This document shows, piece by piece, positions 46,602 through 56,558 of a stretch of 64,000 nt of DNA (the first letter of the stretch is position 1; every line of letters starts with the position of its first letter). The stretch is from Rhizobiaceae bacterium (GTDB taxonomy: Bacteria; Pseudomonadota; Alphaproteobacteria; Rhizobiales; Rhizobiaceae). The translations under genes were made by a program, and so were the position numbers. The stretch is taken from assembly GCA_017643495.1 (NCBI GenBank), contig JAEPNK010000002.1, positions 1,322,157 to 1,386,156 on the forward strand, read 5' to 3'. The notes under the pieces are model-generated. The model was not told where the DNA came from. It saw nothing but the letters and a program-made list of their open reading frames with translations, and did no database searches.

Positions 46602-47086
46602 CGGGCAAGTTCCGGTCCGGTTTTTACAGAACGCACAGAACGCCAGGCAAACGGCATCAGCATCCGGAATGAAGCCCGCATCATTTCAATGACCAGAACC
46701 AGCATAGCAAGAACGCCCGCAAGGGAAACGAGCTTGCTGCCCGGCAACAGGAGATATGCCCCGCAAAGAACCAGCAACACCATCCCTCCGGTGATCAGCA
46801 GGACCAACGCCTGCCTGGACTGCCTGCGGGCAGCCGAAACGGTGGCAAAAAGGATCGAAGGCAGCAGCACCAGCCATCCGCCAACAAGCATCGCCACCCA
46901 TACGGAATATCCGTTTTCTGCAAGAAGGCCCGGATCACGGCCGATCAGACCCGATCCGAAATAGTGCAGCAGCAGCATGCCGATGACCAGCACCACAATG
47001 CCGGCCAGGGAGCCCAGCATCATACCGCCGAAAACACGGACAAACCCGTCGGTAATGGACCGTGTCTGAAAAATTGGATCATTCAC
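46598..47086 (-). CDS. Membrane protein encoded between ruvA and ruvB
   Basis: 162 residues with four hydrophobic segments (about 22-44, 62-82, 92-112 and 118-138). It starts at GTG and overlaps both ruvA (GTGA) and ruvB (ATGA), so it is tightly co-translated. No known domain was recognised. It interrupts a cluster that otherwise encodes DNA-repair enzymes, and its role is unknown. Confidence 0.82.
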   Translation of the reverse strand: MNDPIFQTRSITDGFVRVFGGMMLGSLAGIVVLVIGMLLLHYFGSGLIGRDPGLLAENGYSVWVAMLVGGWLVLLPSILFATVSAARRQSRQALVLLITGGMVLLVLCGAYLLLPGSKLVSLAGVLAMLVLVIEMMRASFRMLMPFAWRSVRSVKTGPELAR

Positions 47087-47700
47087 CCTGCCAGCTCCTT
47101 CAACCCGAGACGAATAAGTGTGGCGCTGTCCGCATCCTCCCCAGCCTGGGCAAGTGCGGCAGAGACGGCACCGGCCGCCTGCTGCGAAGAATAGCCCAGA
47201 TTGCCGAGCGCGGAAACCGCATCCTGCACGGCACTTGAGGCAACACCCTCCCCGATATCGGCCGCAAGACCCATTTCAGCCGCTTCTGCTCCGGAATAGG
47301 CCGGCACCTTGTTTTTCAACTCCAGCACAATTCGCTGTGCAACCTTTGGCCCCACACCCGGCGCACGGGCAACCATTGCCTTGTCCTGAAGGGCAATGGC
47401 AGAGGCAAGGTCGCTGGCAGAAAGCGTGGACTGAATGGCAAGGGCAACCTTGGCACCCACACCCTGCACGCTTTGCAACAGCCGGAACCACTGGCGTTCC
47501 TGCTCGCTGGCAAAACCGAACAGGCGAATTTCGTTTTCGCGAACGTGGGTTTCAATAGACAGTGTACAAGCCTCACCTGCTGCGGGAAGCTTGCCGAATG
47601 TCATGGCCGAACAATGCACCTCGTAGCCCACGCCACCGACATCCAGTATGACCGTCTCGTCACCGATTGTATCGAGAATTCCCTTGAGTTTTCCAATCAC
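47083..47700 (-). CDS. ruvA: Holliday junction-binding protein RuvA
   Basis: 205 residues. N-terminal OB fold ([29 protein letters not shown]), two helix-hairpin-helix motifs ([13 protein letters not shown] and [17 protein letters not shown]), and the C-terminal RuvB-binding domain. It holds the four-way junction square-planar. GTG start. Confidence 0.97.
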   Translation of the reverse strand: MIGKLKGILDTIGDETVILDVGGVGYEVHCSAMTFGKLPAAGEACTLSIETHVRENEIRLFGFASEQERQWFRLLQSVQGVGAKVALAIQSTLSASDLASAIALQDKAMVARAPGVGPKVAQRIVLELKNKVPAYSGAEAAEMGLAADIGEGVASSAVQDAVSALGNLGYSSQQAAGAVSAALAQAGEDADSATLIRLGLKELAG

Positions 47701-47704
47701 GACA

Positions 47705-48601
47705 TCATTCCACCATAGCCTGCAATCGCTTTACCAGCCGGGCACGTCCGTGGACCAGCCCCTTGTATTCCAGTTGTTCTTCATCCAGACCCTGAAGCAG
47801 GCCGATGAAGCCGCGGGCAATTTCAGACCGGTCTGCCCTTCCCTCCAGTGCCTCGAACGGATCAACATATATGCGGATGGTGAAAAGAATGTCCCCGCTT
47901 TCAGGCAGGCGTGTCAGTGTCTGCCGTTCAACGCGCAGAAAATGCCTGTCATCCTTGCCGACATGTTCACCGGAACGGCCATCCTGAAACAACCGGTCTG
48001 TATTGTATATCGACCAGTTGAAACGCTCCACAGGTTGCTCGACCTGCAGATTGTCGAAAATTCTCTCTATCAGCCCCGCATTGCGGGTTCCCTCGCGAAA
48101 CCCGGGGACCGGGGCATGAACACCATGCATCGGTTTTCCGGCCTTGTCCTTCAATGACCACGAGGACGGGAAACAGACAGCCCCTGCAGCAAGATGCCAG
48201 AAACCGTCCCGCCTGGACATGATGACAAGGTCTTCCTGAACAAGCAGTGCCGCCCTCAACAGGGCCGGCATGTCTTGTATGTCGCTATCGGGAAGCATGG
48301 CTGCGGAAGCAAATGTCACTCCTGTTCCGTCACCGGTTCTGCAATAGCGCCCTGCGTCATGCTCGACCAGATGATTGCCGACAATTGAGAGAACTTCTTG
48401 CTGGGCTGCTTCCGTACCCTTGGTCATTCGGAAAACCTTGTCCGGGATTTCGCTGACCAGCCTTCGTTTTTCGGCAAGATGCTCCTCAAGACAGTGATCG
48501 GCGTGAAACCAGTCCGCACGCCGGAATGGCTTGAGCCCGATGCGGAAAAGTGGGTGCGAGCCGTCAAAAGGGGTATGCGGAAGGTCAGAATGAAGCGGCA
48601 A
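47705..48601 (-). CDS. DUF3445 / heme-dependent oxidative N-demethylase-like protein
   Basis: 298 residues of the DUF3445 family, related to the heme-dependent oxidative N-demethylase alpha subunit. Family-type motifs include [34 protein letters not shown], then [11 protein letters not shown] and [27 protein letters not shown]. It probably binds heme or acts on a methylamine-type substrate, but neither partner subunits nor ferredoxin genes are near. The start appears to be TTG (48601) with a 17-base overlap with ruvC. Confidence 0.83.
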   Translation of the reverse strand: MPLHSDLPHTPFDGSHPLFRIGLKPFRRADWFHADHCLEEHLAEKRRLVSEIPDKVFRMTKGTEAAQQEVLSIVGNHLVEHDAGRYCRTGDGTGVTFASAAMLPDSDIQDMPALLRAALLVQEDLVIMSRRDGFWHLAAGAVCFPSSWSLKDKAGKPMHGVHAPVPGFREGTRNAGLIERIFDNLQVEQPVERFNWSIYNTDRLFQDGRSGEHVGKDDRHFLRVERQTLTRLPESGDILFTIRIYVDPFEALEGRADRSEIARGFIGLLQGLDEEQLEYKGLVHGRARLVKRLQAMVE

Positions 48602-49094
48602 TCTTCAACTCCGAACTGCCCCGGTGATTGGCGTGACAAATTGCAATCGCAAGCGCATCAGCCGCGTCATCGCTGTCAAACCTGGCTTTCGGCAGCAACA
48701 TGTTGACCATCAGACGGATCTGTTTCTTGTCACCGTGTCCAACACCTATAACGGTTTTCTTGACCCGGTTCGGGGCATATTCGGCAATCGGCAAACCAGC
48801 CAGTGCAGGAACCAGCAACGCCACACCGCGGGCATGGCCAAGCTTCAGCGTCGCCTGCGCATCCCGGTTCACAAAGGTCTGTTCGACCGCTGCCTCATGC
48901 GGTGCATAGTCGCTGATCAACGCGGAAAGACCCTCATGCAATTGTCGCAACCGTTCACCCAGCGGTGCCCGTGCATCTGAGCGCACGGTTCCCGCGGCAA
49001 CGAACGCAAGGGAAGAGCCCTTCGTCTCGATTACCCCCCACCCGGTATTGCGCAGGCCGGGATCAATCCCGAATATTCGTGTCGCTGTCTGCAT
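48585..49094 (-). CDS. ruvC: Holliday junction resolvase RuvC
   Basis: 169 residues, normal length. Catalytic acidic residues in [36 protein letters not shown] and [15 protein letters not shown]. It cuts Holliday junctions brought by RuvAB. The start at 49094 follows AGGATC; an upstream in-frame ATG gives an unconserved leader. Confidence 0.97.
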   Translation of the reverse strand: MQTATRIFGIDPGLRNTGWGVIETKGSSLAFVAAGTVRSDARAPLGERLRQLHEGLSALISDYAPHEAAVEQTFVNRDAQATLKLGHARGVALLVPALAGLPIAEYAPNRVKKTVIGVGHGDKKQIRLMVNMLLPKARFDSDDAADALAIAICHANHRGSSELKIAASF

Positions 49095-49253
49095 GATATG
49101 ATCCTGATAACAGAACTTGCATGCAAACAGTGAACGAAACGGAAACATTCTGCAAGTAACCTTCATTCCGTTTCTTGGCTTGCAGGCAAGTCATGCCTAT
49201 ATTGCAGAACCGGACCATCCGGGTTTCAACCCGCATACAGGATCAACAGCGCC

Positions 49254-50282
49254 ATGTACGAAACCCTCGATATCGCGATCAATGCGGCCTCAATCGGGAT
49301 TCTCGGCCTGCTCTGTGTGCATCTGGTGCTTTCACGAAGTCTCAACCGCAAGACGGTATCGGCCCTGGCAATGCTGCTGGTCATCGGCGCCATGATGGTC
49401 ATGTCTCTCATGGCAATCGAAAATTCCGGCATCATGCAAAGCAGTTACTGGTGGATCAGGACTGCGATTGTTGCACTCTGCCCGGTGCTGATTGCCTGGG
49501 GATTGCTGGAACTGTTCATAGACGAATTTGAACTGCAACCCTGGCAACTGGCCTTCGTTGCTGCGAGCATAACCAGCCATTTTGTGGCCGAGGGATATCC
49601 GGCATTCGACATCTTCTGTCATCTGTCATCCCTGCTCATCTATGTCTATCTGCTGTTTGTAACCATAACGACCAACCGCAATGACCTTGTTGAAGACCGG
49701 TTGAAATTCCGCCAGTGGTTCATGACCCTTGCTGCGATTGACGGTGTCTTGCTCACAGCCGCACACTGGTGGCTCGGGGATATCAACCTGCCGGTCTGGT
49801 TTCACATGTTCAAGGCCGTCACCATGCTCATCCTGATACTGGTTTTTGCCTATTGGGCCCTGGTCGTTCGCGACAATCTCTGGGCAGACCCGGTCCGCAA
49901 CCGCAAGGGTTCCGAGGACTCGCTCTCTCCAGCCGAAATGGCCGTTCTCCAGAAACTGAAATCATCCATGGAAAACGATATCTGGCGGCAAGAGGGACTG
50001 ACCATCAGGAAGCTGGCCGATGACCTTGAAACACCGGAACACCGTTTGCGGAAAGTCATCAACAAGGGGCTTGGCTATCGCAATTTTGCGGCATTTGTGA
50101 ACGAACACCGGATCAAGGCTGCCTGCGAGGTTCTTGCCGATCCGGTAAAGGCCGACATGCCGATTATCAGCATTGCCTATGATGTCGGCTATGCTTCTCT
50201 CGGCCCTTTCAACCGTGCTTTCCGCGAAATCATTGGCGAGAACCCGACGCAATTCCGCAAGCGTACCTTTTCCAAGGGGTGA
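49254..50282 (+). CDS. AraC-family regulator with N-terminal membrane domain
   Basis: 342 residues. The first 210 residues hold about six or seven membrane helices (for example AINAASIGILGLLCVHLVLS, ALCPVLIAWGLLELFI), and the C-terminal 100 residues are an AraC-type double HTH (LTIRKLADDLETPEHRLRKVINKGLGY and IISIAYDVGYASLGPFNRAFREIIGENPTQFRK). Such proteins sense an envelope or lipid signal and bind DNA from the membrane. Likely targets nearby are the small secreted gene or the TauE gene, but no operator was seen. Confidence 0.88.
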   Translation: MYETLDIAINAASIGILGLLCVHLVLSRSLNRKTVSALAMLLVIGAMMVMSLMAIENSGIMQSSYWWIRTAIVALCPVLIAWGLLELFIDEFELQPWQLAFVAASITSHFVAEGYPAFDIFCHLSSLLIYVYLLFVTITTNRNDLVEDRLKFRQWFMTLAAIDGVLLTAAHWWLGDINLPVWFHMFKAVTMLILILVFAYWALVVRDNLWADPVRNRKGSEDSLSPAEMAVLQKLKSSMENDIWRQEGLTIRKLADDLETPEHRLRKVINKGLGYRNFAAFVNEHRIKAACEVLADPVKADMPIISIAYDVGYASLGPFNRAFREIIGENPTQFRKRTFSKG

Positions 50283-50434
50283 GCATCCTTCTGTCTGCCG
50301 CTTTCGCAGTTACCGATTTTGAAAAACTCTGGCTGATTCCGAAAAACCCCGACCGGTTTTGAAATCGGTGAGCAACCCTGACCCCGCTTTCCTAGATTGT
50401 CGCTGTTGCTGACAACACACGAAAGGAAAGCGAC

Positions 50435-50659
50435 ATGAAACCGAACAAACTTGCTTCGCTCGCAGCCGCCACATTGCTTGTGACGGCCTTTGCCGTGCCT
50501 GTTCAGGCCTCTACCGTCAGTGCATTGGACTGGCCGGTTGGGTGGCAGGACAAACAGGTCGAGGATACCGGTTTTTCCAGTTATGACGGCGATGGCAAGG
50601 CTCTCGAAAAAGCGCGCAAAAAAGCCCATCAGGCCAAAGGCGCCACCAAGCGCAAGTAA
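50435..50659 (+). CDS. Small secreted protein, unknown
   Basis: 74 residues: signal peptide (MKPNKLASLAAATLLVTAFAVPVQA) and a short charged domain ending in a Lys/Ala tail (KALEKARKKAHQAKGATKRK). A strong AAAGGAAAG precedes the start. It is 152 bases after the AraC-type gene. No family recognised. Confidence 0.72.
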   Translation: MKPNKLASLAAATLLVTAFAVPVQASTVSALDWPVGWQDKQVEDTGFSSYDGDGKALEKARKKAHQAKGATKRK

Positions 50660-50801
50660 CAAAACCAAATCCGGCCGGGATCATTCATCCCGCCGGGTTG
50701 TTCCCGCCTCGGCCCGCCTGACATTTCCATCCACACCCTGGCACCAGTAAAAAGCCGGTCTGGATCGCGACCTTTGCCAAAAGGCTTGCTAGCGTCGCAT
50801 A

Positions 50802-51563
50802 ATGGAAACCCTCCTCGCCTACCTCTCCGAACCTGCAATGCAGATTGTCCTCGCGATTGTTTTCGTGACCGGCATCGTACGCGGCTTTTCCGGGTTCGGT
50901 TCCGGCATGATCATCGGCCCGTCCACTGCTGCATTTTTCGGCCCGCAAATGGCGCTTGCCATGGTCACCATCATGGATTCGGTTCCCACATTCTTGCTTG
51001 TCTGGAGTGCCCGCCGCTCGGTGAACTGGGGCGAAGTCCTGCCTGTCATCCTCGGCTATGCGCTACTTGTGCCGCTCGGCATCTGGGTATTGAAAACCGG
51101 CGACGCGGAAGCCCTCAGGTGGTTCATATCCGTCAGCATCCTGATCGCCGTATCGATCCTCTGGTCGGGCTGGAAATACAACGGCCCCCGCACAAGGCCG
51201 GTATCGTTCAGCTTTGGCGGGCTTGGCGGCTTCATGGGAGCTGCTGCCGCCCTTCCCGGCCCTGCCGTGCTTGTCTACTGGCTTGCCGGACCGGCGAAGG
51301 CGGCGACCGTCCGCGCAAACATGATCTATTACCTGTTCGTGACAGACCTGATGATCATTGTCGGCTACCTGCTCGGCGATATTTATACGTGGGAGGCTTT
51401 CATGCGCGGGCTGATCTGCATTCCGGGATATTTCATCGGAATAGAAATCGGCACCCGTTTCTTTACCGGCGCCAGCGACGCAACCTATCGCCGCGTCGCC
51501 TTTTTCATGATTTTGCTGGCAGCGGTTTCAAGCCTGCCATTGCTGGATGAAGTCCTACGCTGA
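50802..51563 (+). CDS. TauE/SafE-family sulfite/organosulfonate exporter
   Basis: 253 residues with eight membrane segments. Family features include the N-terminal [20 protein letters not shown] and the second-half repeat [24 protein letters not shown]. Members export sulfite, sulfoacetate or related anions. It is convergent with yebC and the two genes overlap by nine bases at their 3' ends. Confidence 0.88.
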   Translation: METLLAYLSEPAMQIVLAIVFVTGIVRGFSGFGSGMIIGPSTAAFFGPQMALAMVTIMDSVPTFLLVWSARRSVNWGEVLPVILGYALLVPLGIWVLKTGDAEALRWFISVSILIAVSILWSGWKYNGPRTRPVSFSFGGLGGFMGAAAALPGPAVLVYWLAGPAKAATVRANMIYYLFVTDLMIIVGYLLGDIYTWEAFMRGLICIPGYFIGIEIGTRFFTGASDATYRRVAFFMILLAAVSSLPLLDEVLR

Positions 51564-52307
51564 CAGCTTTGCCATCACTTCATCGTCCATCTCGTAATTC
51601 GAGTAGACATTCTGCACATCATCGTCTTCATCAAGGGCTTCCAGCAGCTTGAAAAGCGTCGCACCCTTTTCCTCGTCAACCGGCGTGTTGTTTTGCGGTT
51701 TCCAGACAACCTTGACGCTTTCCGCCTCGCCAAGAGCATCTTCGAGGTTCTTGGTCACGTCCCCGAAACTGTCGAACTGGCAGTAGATGACATGACCGTC
51801 CTCGTCAGACTGGACATCATCAGCACCGGCCATGATCGCGGCTTCCATGATTTCGTCTTCGGACCCGGTTTCCGCCTTGTAAGTGATTTCACCCATGCGC
51901 TCGAACATGAAGGACACCGAGCCGGTTTCGCCCATCTGGCCACCATTCTTGGTAAAGGCCGCCCGGATATTGGCAGCCGAACGGTTCTTGTTGTCGGTCA
52001 GTGCCTCAACGACAATCGCAACACCGCCAGGCCCGTAGCCCTCATAGCGGATTTCCTCATAATCCTCGCCATCGCCACCGGAACCCTTGGTGATCGCCCG
52101 CTGGATATTGTCCTTGGGCATGGACTGGCCCTTGGCGTTCTGGATCGCAAGGCGCAGGCGCGGGTTCATGTCCGGATCGGTGACCCCGCCACCCATTTTC
52201 ACGGCAACGGTGATTTCCTTTGAAAGGCGTGAAAACATCTTGGAACGGATTGCATCCTGCCGTCCCTTGCGATGCATGATATTCTTGAATTTCGAATGGC
52301 CTGCCAC
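51555..52307 (-). CDS. yebC: YebC/PmpR-family transcriptional regulator
   Basis: 250 residues. [32 protein letters not shown] is the invariant N-terminus; [21 protein letters not shown] and [29 protein letters not shown] motifs follow. YebC proteins act as transcription factors and ribosome-associated factors for proline tracts. GTG start with AGGAGTGAG. It overlaps the TauE gene end to end. It sits downstream of the ymdB-fau pair on the same strand, but 184 bases of sequence lie between its start and the end of ymdB's coding block, so an operon is not assured. Confidence 0.95.
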   Translation of the reverse strand: MAGHSKFKNIMHRKGRQDAIRSKMFSRLSKEITVAVKMGGGVTDPDMNPRLRLAIQNAKGQSMPKDNIQRAITKGSGGDGEDYEEIRYEGYGPGGVAIVVEALTDNKNRSAANIRAAFTKNGGQMGETGSVSFMFERMGEITYKAETGSEDEIMEAAIMAGADDVQSDEDGHVIYCQFDSFGDVTKNLEDALGEAESVKVVWKPQNNTPVDEEKGATLFKLLEALDEDDDVQNVYSNYEMDDEVMAKLSA

Positions 52308-52439
52308 GGCTCACTCCTGTTTTTATTGACTGGAATTTGCCTGCTTATAGAAAAGGCTTGGGCGTGCGTCCAGACCGGCCGGTCTGCTTTTGAATTCAAA
52401 CAGCCTGCTGCGTTGCACCAACCGGGTATCAACCGGCCC

Positions 52440-53255
52440 TTACCAGGGCAGCACCGGTTCAAGCCGCGCGCCGACGCGCAGGGGCTTTACAGCCGTGGCC
52501 AGACCGGTCTTTTCATCGACCTCTATACCGACCCCGCACAGTGTTGCTTCGCCCGAAGCCGGCTCAAACCTTCCCCGCGGAATTTTTGAGACAAACCGGT
52601 TCAGCGGCTCTTCCTTGTCCATGCCCAGAGAGGAATCGTAATCCCCGCACATGCCGGCATCCGACATGTAAGCCGTGCCGCCATTCAGGATCTGGTAATC
52701 GGCAGTCGGCACATGCGTATGCGTACCGACAACCGCCGAAACCCGGCCATCAAGGAAGTGGCCGAAGCACTGTTTTTCCGAAGTTGCTTCGGCGTGGAAG
52801 TCGACAAAGATGACGTCTGCCACATCGCCAAGCCCTGCTCCCTCGAGCCGGGCTTCCACGCAGGCAAAGGGATCATCAAGGTCAGGATGCATGAACACCT
52901 TGCCCATGATGTTCATCACCATCACTCGCGCACCGTTTCGTGCCTCATACAGATTGGCGCCACGTCCCGGCGTGCCTGCCGGAAAGTTTGCAGGCCGCAG
53001 AAAGCGCTCTTCACGGTCGGCCAGACCAAGCGCTTCCTTCTGGTCCCAGACATGGTTGCCGGTCGTCACAACATCGGCACCAGCCTCGATTGTCTTGTTG
53101 AAAATGTCCTCGGTAATGCCAAAACCACCGGCAGCATTTTCACCGTTCACGATTGTAAAATCGACATCCAGACTGCGGATCAGCCCGGGCAGTTTTTCAA
53201 AAACCGCATTGCGCCCGACACGGCCCACCATGTCACCCAGAAACAGCAGCCTCAT
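52440..53255 (-). CDS. YmdB-family metallophosphoesterase (TIGR00282)
   Basis: 271 residues. Dimetal phosphoesterase motifs: FLGDMVGRVGR, NGENAAGGFG, VTTGNHVWDQKE, FHAEATSEKQCFGHFLDG and VVGTHTHVPTADYQIL. In Bacillus YmdB hydrolyses cyclic nucleotides and affects biofilm and RNA turnover. It overlaps the fau stop by ATGA, so the two are translationally coupled. Confidence 0.93.
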   Translation of the reverse strand: MRLLFLGDMVGRVGRNAVFEKLPGLIRSLDVDFTIVNGENAAGGFGITEDIFNKTIEAGADVVTTGNHVWDQKEALGLADREERFLRPANFPAGTPGRGANLYEARNGARVMVMNIMGKVFMHPDLDDPFACVEARLEGAGLGDVADVIFVDFHAEATSEKQCFGHFLDGRVSAVVGTHTHVPTADYQILNGGTAYMSDAGMCGDYDSSLGMDKEEPLNRFVSKIPRGRFEPASGEATLCGVGIEVDEKTGLATAVKPLRVGARLEPVLPW

Positions 53256-53845
53256 TTCTTCACCTCGTGATATCCGCTTTCAGTGATGATCGCGTCCAGT
53301 GGCTGGTCATGTGGCTCAACCGGAACCGTGTCAACACGCTGGCAATCAAAAGCCATCCCGATCAGCCGGGGTGACCTGCCCAAATCAATCAGCCTTGCAA
53401 TTGCCCGGTCATAATGCCCCGCACCGTAACCGATGCGCCCGCCATGAAGATCAAACACGGACATCGGCATGATCATCAGGTCGGGATCGAGTATTTCGGC
53501 ACTTTCCGCCGGGCCACGTGTGCCAAATCCCGTATCAATCAGTTCGCCGCCCCGCACCAGCTCGCGGAAGATGATCGTGGTGCGATCCAGCACCACCGGC
53601 AGGCAAAGCCGCGCTCCCTTTCTGCGCAATGCATCCATCAGCGGGCGGGGATCAATTTCCGAACGGATCGGGAAAAACCCGGAAACAACCGTTCCCGGCA
53701 CCATCGAAATGCCGGTTTCGCCGTGCGCGGTAGCTTCCAGTGATTTCTCGATACGCTGTTCGGTTGTCAGGGCGTCCCGCCTTGCCAGCATTTCCTCCCG
53801 CAACCGCTTCTTGGTTTCACTGAAGGAAAATTCGTTTGCAGTCAT
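53252..53845 (-). CDS. fau: 5-formyltetrahydrofolate cyclo-ligase
   Basis: About 197 residues. An ATP-binding KKRLREEMLARRDALT-type N-terminus, FFPIRSEIDPRPL, and the conserved GRIGYGAGHYDRAIARL motif near the C-terminus. It reactivates 5-formyl-THF to methenyl-THF. The start at 53845 is preferred because upstream in-frame codons enter the 6S RNA. Directly downstream of the 6S RNA gene, a very widespread linkage. Confidence 0.93.
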   Translation of the reverse strand: MTANEFSFSETKKRLREEMLARRDALTTEQRIEKSLEATAHGETGISMVPGTVVSGFFPIRSEIDPRPLMDALRRKGARLCLPVVLDRTTIIFRELVRGGELIDTGFGTRGPAESAEILDPDLMIMPMSVFDLHGGRIGYGAGHYDRAIARLIDLGRSPRLIGMAFDCQRVDTVPVEPHDQPLDAIITESGYHEVKK

Positions 53846-53911
53846 GCTTGCCCTGGTCATCTGCATCGCGTTTGCCGGGTTCCGGCCGGATCCGGTAGAA
53901 TTGGGAGGCGA

Positions 53912-54066
53912 GCCACCTTGGCCGATGGACGTTTGCAATCCCGGAAACCTACAAAGTAGGTGGGCACCGTGATGACCCGGCCCACGAGCCAGGTCAGGGA
54001 CAGTTCCCTTGAGATTGAGTAAGGCCCCAGGAATAGTGTGTCCTGTCGAACCACGCAGCGTCGCCA
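53912..54066 (-). ncRNA. ssrS: 6S RNA (SsrS), candidate
   Basis: About 155 bases between the 6S promoter and fau. On the minus strand TTCGACAGGACAC, TTCCTGGGGCCTTACTC, a terminal hairpin (TGACC-TGGC...GCCGGGTCA) and CCACCTACTTTGTAGG match the alphaproteobacterial 6S layout of a long hairpin with an open central bulge. The position directly before the 5-formyl-THF cyclo-ligase gene is the classic place for ssrS. 6S RNA mimics an open promoter and traps the sigma-70 holoenzyme. Ends are estimated from the -10 element and a pairing of the first and last bases. Confidence 0.78.
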
Positions 54067-54072
54067 GACCTT

Positions 54073-54101
54073 CATATAAGAGGCCCGGGGCCTGATGTCA
54101 T
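54073..54101 (-). promoter_or_regulatory. Sigma-70 promoter of the 6S RNA
   Basis: On the minus strand -35 ATGACA (54101-54096), a 17-base spacer and -10 TATATG (54078-54073). The predicted +1 is at about 54066. This is close to consensus (TTGACA/TATAAT) and well placed. Confidence 0.8.
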
Positions 54102-54181
54102 CCTGTGATTTGAATCAATCGGCCCCGGTTGCACCATAAGGACGGGTTTCAGGGACGAAATGGAAGCTTCACCCCACCCGC

Positions 54182-55219
54182 TCAGTGCCAGTCCATCACC
54201 ACCTTGCCCGCCTTGCCCGACAGCATCGCCTCAAACCCCTTCTCGTAATCCTCTATCGCGATACGGTGTGTAATGAGGTCCGTCAGGTCAAGCCCGCTTT
54301 GCACAAGGGCAATCATCTTGTACCAGGTTTCAAAAATCTCGCGCCCGTAAATCCCTTTGACCTGCAGCATCTTGAAGATGATCTTGTTCCAGTCAACCGC
54401 AAATTCGGTCGGGGCAATACCCAGCAGGGCAATCTTGCCGCCATTGTTCATCTTGTCGATCATGTCCCGCATGGCGGGTGCTGCTCCCGACATTTCAAGG
54501 CCGACATCAAACCCTTCGGTCATCCCGAGCCGGTCCATCACATGGGCGAGGTCCTCATCAGCAGGGTTGACGACGTGGACAAGGCCCATCCGCCTTGCAA
54601 GGTCACAGCGATAGGGGCTGATATCCGTCACGACCACTTTTCGTGCCCCAACCCGCTGGGCAACGAGTGCACCCATGATGCCTATCGGCCCTGCGCCTGT
54701 CACAAGTACATCCTCACCGACAAGATCAAAACTCAGTGCCGTATGTACCGCATTGCCAAGCGGATCAAAGATTGCGGCAATCTCGTCGGGAATGTCATCG
54801 GGTATCGGCACAACATTGTCTTCGGGAATACACAGATATTCGGCAAATGAACCCGGACGGTTGACGCCAACCCCAAGCGTGTTGCGGCACAGGTGTCCCC
54901 TGCCAGCCCGGCAGTTGCGGCAGGTGCCGCAAACAATATGGCCTTCGCCAGAAACGCGTTGGCCGCGGGAAAACTTTTTCGCAGCGGTGCCGGTATCGAC
55001 AATTTCACCACAAAACTCATGGCCGACGACCATGGGAACGGGAACCGTCTTTGCCGACCAGTCATCCCATTTCCAGATATGCACGTCTGTGCCGCAGATC
55101 GCAGACTTCCTGACCTTGATCAATACATCATTGGGGCCGGGTTCGGGAACCGGCACCCTTTCCATCCAGAGGCCTTCTGCTGCCTTTGACTTGACCAGCG
55201 CACGCATTTCATTGCTCAT
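54182..55219 (-). CDS. tdh: L-threonine 3-dehydrogenase Tdh
   Basis: 345 residues of the medium-chain zinc alcohol dehydrogenase family. Catalytic zinc ligands in [16 protein letters not shown] and GHEFCGEI; structural zinc cysteines in [18 protein letters not shown] loop [17 protein letters not shown]. It oxidises threonine to 2-amino-3-ketobutyrate. Its ATG overlaps the kbl stop (TGATG). ATG at 55219 was chosen over TTG at 55222. Confidence 0.96.
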   Translation of the reverse strand: MSNEMRALVKSKAAEGLWMERVPVPEPGPNDVLIKVRKSAICGTDVHIWKWDDWSAKTVPVPMVVGHEFCGEIVDTGTAAKKFSRGQRVSGEGHIVCGTCRNCRAGRGHLCRNTLGVGVNRPGSFAEYLCIPEDNVVPIPDDIPDEIAAIFDPLGNAVHTALSFDLVGEDVLVTGAGPIGIMGALVAQRVGARKVVVTDISPYRCDLARRMGLVHVVNPADEDLAHVMDRLGMTEGFDVGLEMSGAAPAMRDMIDKMNNGGKIALLGIAPTEFAVDWNKIIFKMLQVKGIYGREIFETWYKMIALVQSGLDLTDLITHRIAIEDYEKGFEAMLSGKAGKVVMDWH

Positions 55220-56406
55220 CAAATGATCTCCATGTCCTTGCCGACAGCAATAAATGCATCAATTGCCGTGTCGAGTTCGCTGGTCGTGTGCGCAGCCGAC
55301 ATTTGCGTGCGGATCCTGTCCTGTCCGCGCGGCACCACGGGGAAGGAAAACGGCGCTACATACACACCCCGTTCGTCAAGCTTTCTTGCCATCGTCTGGG
55401 CAAGCACCGGATCACGCAGCATTACCGGAATTATCGGGTGTTCTCCGGGCAGAAGGTCAAACCCCGCTTCCGACATCCGCGAGCGGAAATGCCGGGCGTT
55501 TTCCTCCAGCCGGTCACGTCGCTCGGTCGACCCCTCAAGCATGTCCAGAACCCTGATCGAGGTTGCAGCTATCACCGGCGCCAAGGTATTGGAAAAGAGA
55601 TACGGCCGGGATCTCTGGCGTAGCCATTCAACCACTTCCTTCCTGCCGGAAGTATAGCCCCCTGATGCACCGCCCAATGCCTTGCCCAGCGTGCCGGTTA
55701 CAATGTCTACACGGCCCATCACATCACAATGCTCGATGCTGCCCCGCCCTGTCTTGCCGACAAACCCGACTGCATGGCTGTCATCGACCATCACCATCGC
55801 ATCGTATTTTTCCGCAAGGTCGCATATCTCGCCCAACCTTGCGATATAGCCGTCCATCGAGAATACGCCATCTGTGGCGATCAGTCTGAAACGGGCATCC
55901 CTTGCAGCCTTCAACTGTGTCTCAAGGTCATCCATGTCGGAGTTTGCATACCGATATCGCTGCGCCTTGCACAACCGCACGCCGTCAATGATCGACGCAT
56001 GGTTCAGCGCATCGGAAATGATCGCATCTTCCGGTCCGAGCAGGGTCTCGAACAAACCGGTATTGGCATCAAAACACGAAGCATAAAGGATCGTGTCCTC
56101 AAAACCGAGAAAGCGGGAAATCCGGCCTTCCAGCTCCTTGTGGACATTTTGCGTACCACAAATGAAACGAACCGAGGACATGCCGTAACCAAGCCTTTGC
56201 AGGGCGGCACATCCTTCATCAATCAGCGTCTGGTTGTCTGACAGGCCGAGATAATTGTTCGCGCAGAGATTGATAACCTCCTTGCCGCTTTCGAGGGAAA
56301 CCGTACCTGACTGCCTGGAGGTAATAACCCTCTCTTCCTTGAACAGGCCGGTCTTTCTCAACGCCTCGGTTTCTTTTTCAAGGTGTTCGATAAATGCACC
56401 AGCCAT
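55219..56406 (-). CDS. kbl: 2-amino-3-ketobutyrate CoA ligase (glycine C-acetyltransferase) Kbl
   Basis: 395 residues of the alpha-oxoamine synthase family. [14 protein letters not shown], the [15 protein letters not shown] motif and the PLP lysine in [19 protein letters not shown]. It cleaves 2-amino-3-ketobutyrate with CoA to glycine and acetyl-CoA, completing threonine use. Start at 56406 has GGAG at nine bases. Confidence 0.96.
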   Translation of the reverse strand: MAGAFIEHLEKETEALRKTGLFKEERVITSRQSGTVSLESGKEVINLCANNYLGLSDNQTLIDEGCAALQRLGYGMSSVRFICGTQNVHKELEGRISRFLGFEDTILYASCFDANTGLFETLLGPEDAIISDALNHASIIDGVRLCKAQRYRYANSDMDDLETQLKAARDARFRLIATDGVFSMDGYIARLGEICDLAEKYDAMVMVDDSHAVGFVGKTGRGSIEHCDVMGRVDIVTGTLGKALGGASGGYTSGRKEVVEWLRQRSRPYLFSNTLAPVIAATSIRVLDMLEGSTERRDRLEENARHFRSRMSEAGFDLLPGEHPIIPVMLRDPVLAQTMARKLDERGVYVAPFSFPVVPRGQDRIRTQMSAAHTTSELDTAIDAFIAVGKDMEII

Positions 56407-56489
56407 GTTTGCTGTCTCCGGTTTTTCTCGTATCGGGACCATCGGTCAGTGATGGCGACACTGACATGTTGACGCGAGATTGCAACACG

Positions 56490-56516
56490 AAAAATCCCGG
56501 CCGGAGCCGGGATTGC
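56490..56516 (-). terminator. Terminator of the membrane protein gene at 56559
   Basis: On the minus strand ATCCCGGC/GCCGGGAT with a 4-base loop followed by TTTTTC. Confidence 0.9.
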
Positions 56517-56558
56517 TGTTTCCGCGTTGAGTGCTTTGCCGGGTTCTGAAACCGGCAG

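Noticed and set aside
45591..46964. 457-codon open frame on the plus strand
   Set aside because: Antisense shadow of ruvB and the membrane protein gene; no family features.
53857..54075. 72-codon minus-strand open frame upstream of fau
   Set aside because: It coincides with the 6S RNA candidate and has no ribosome site.
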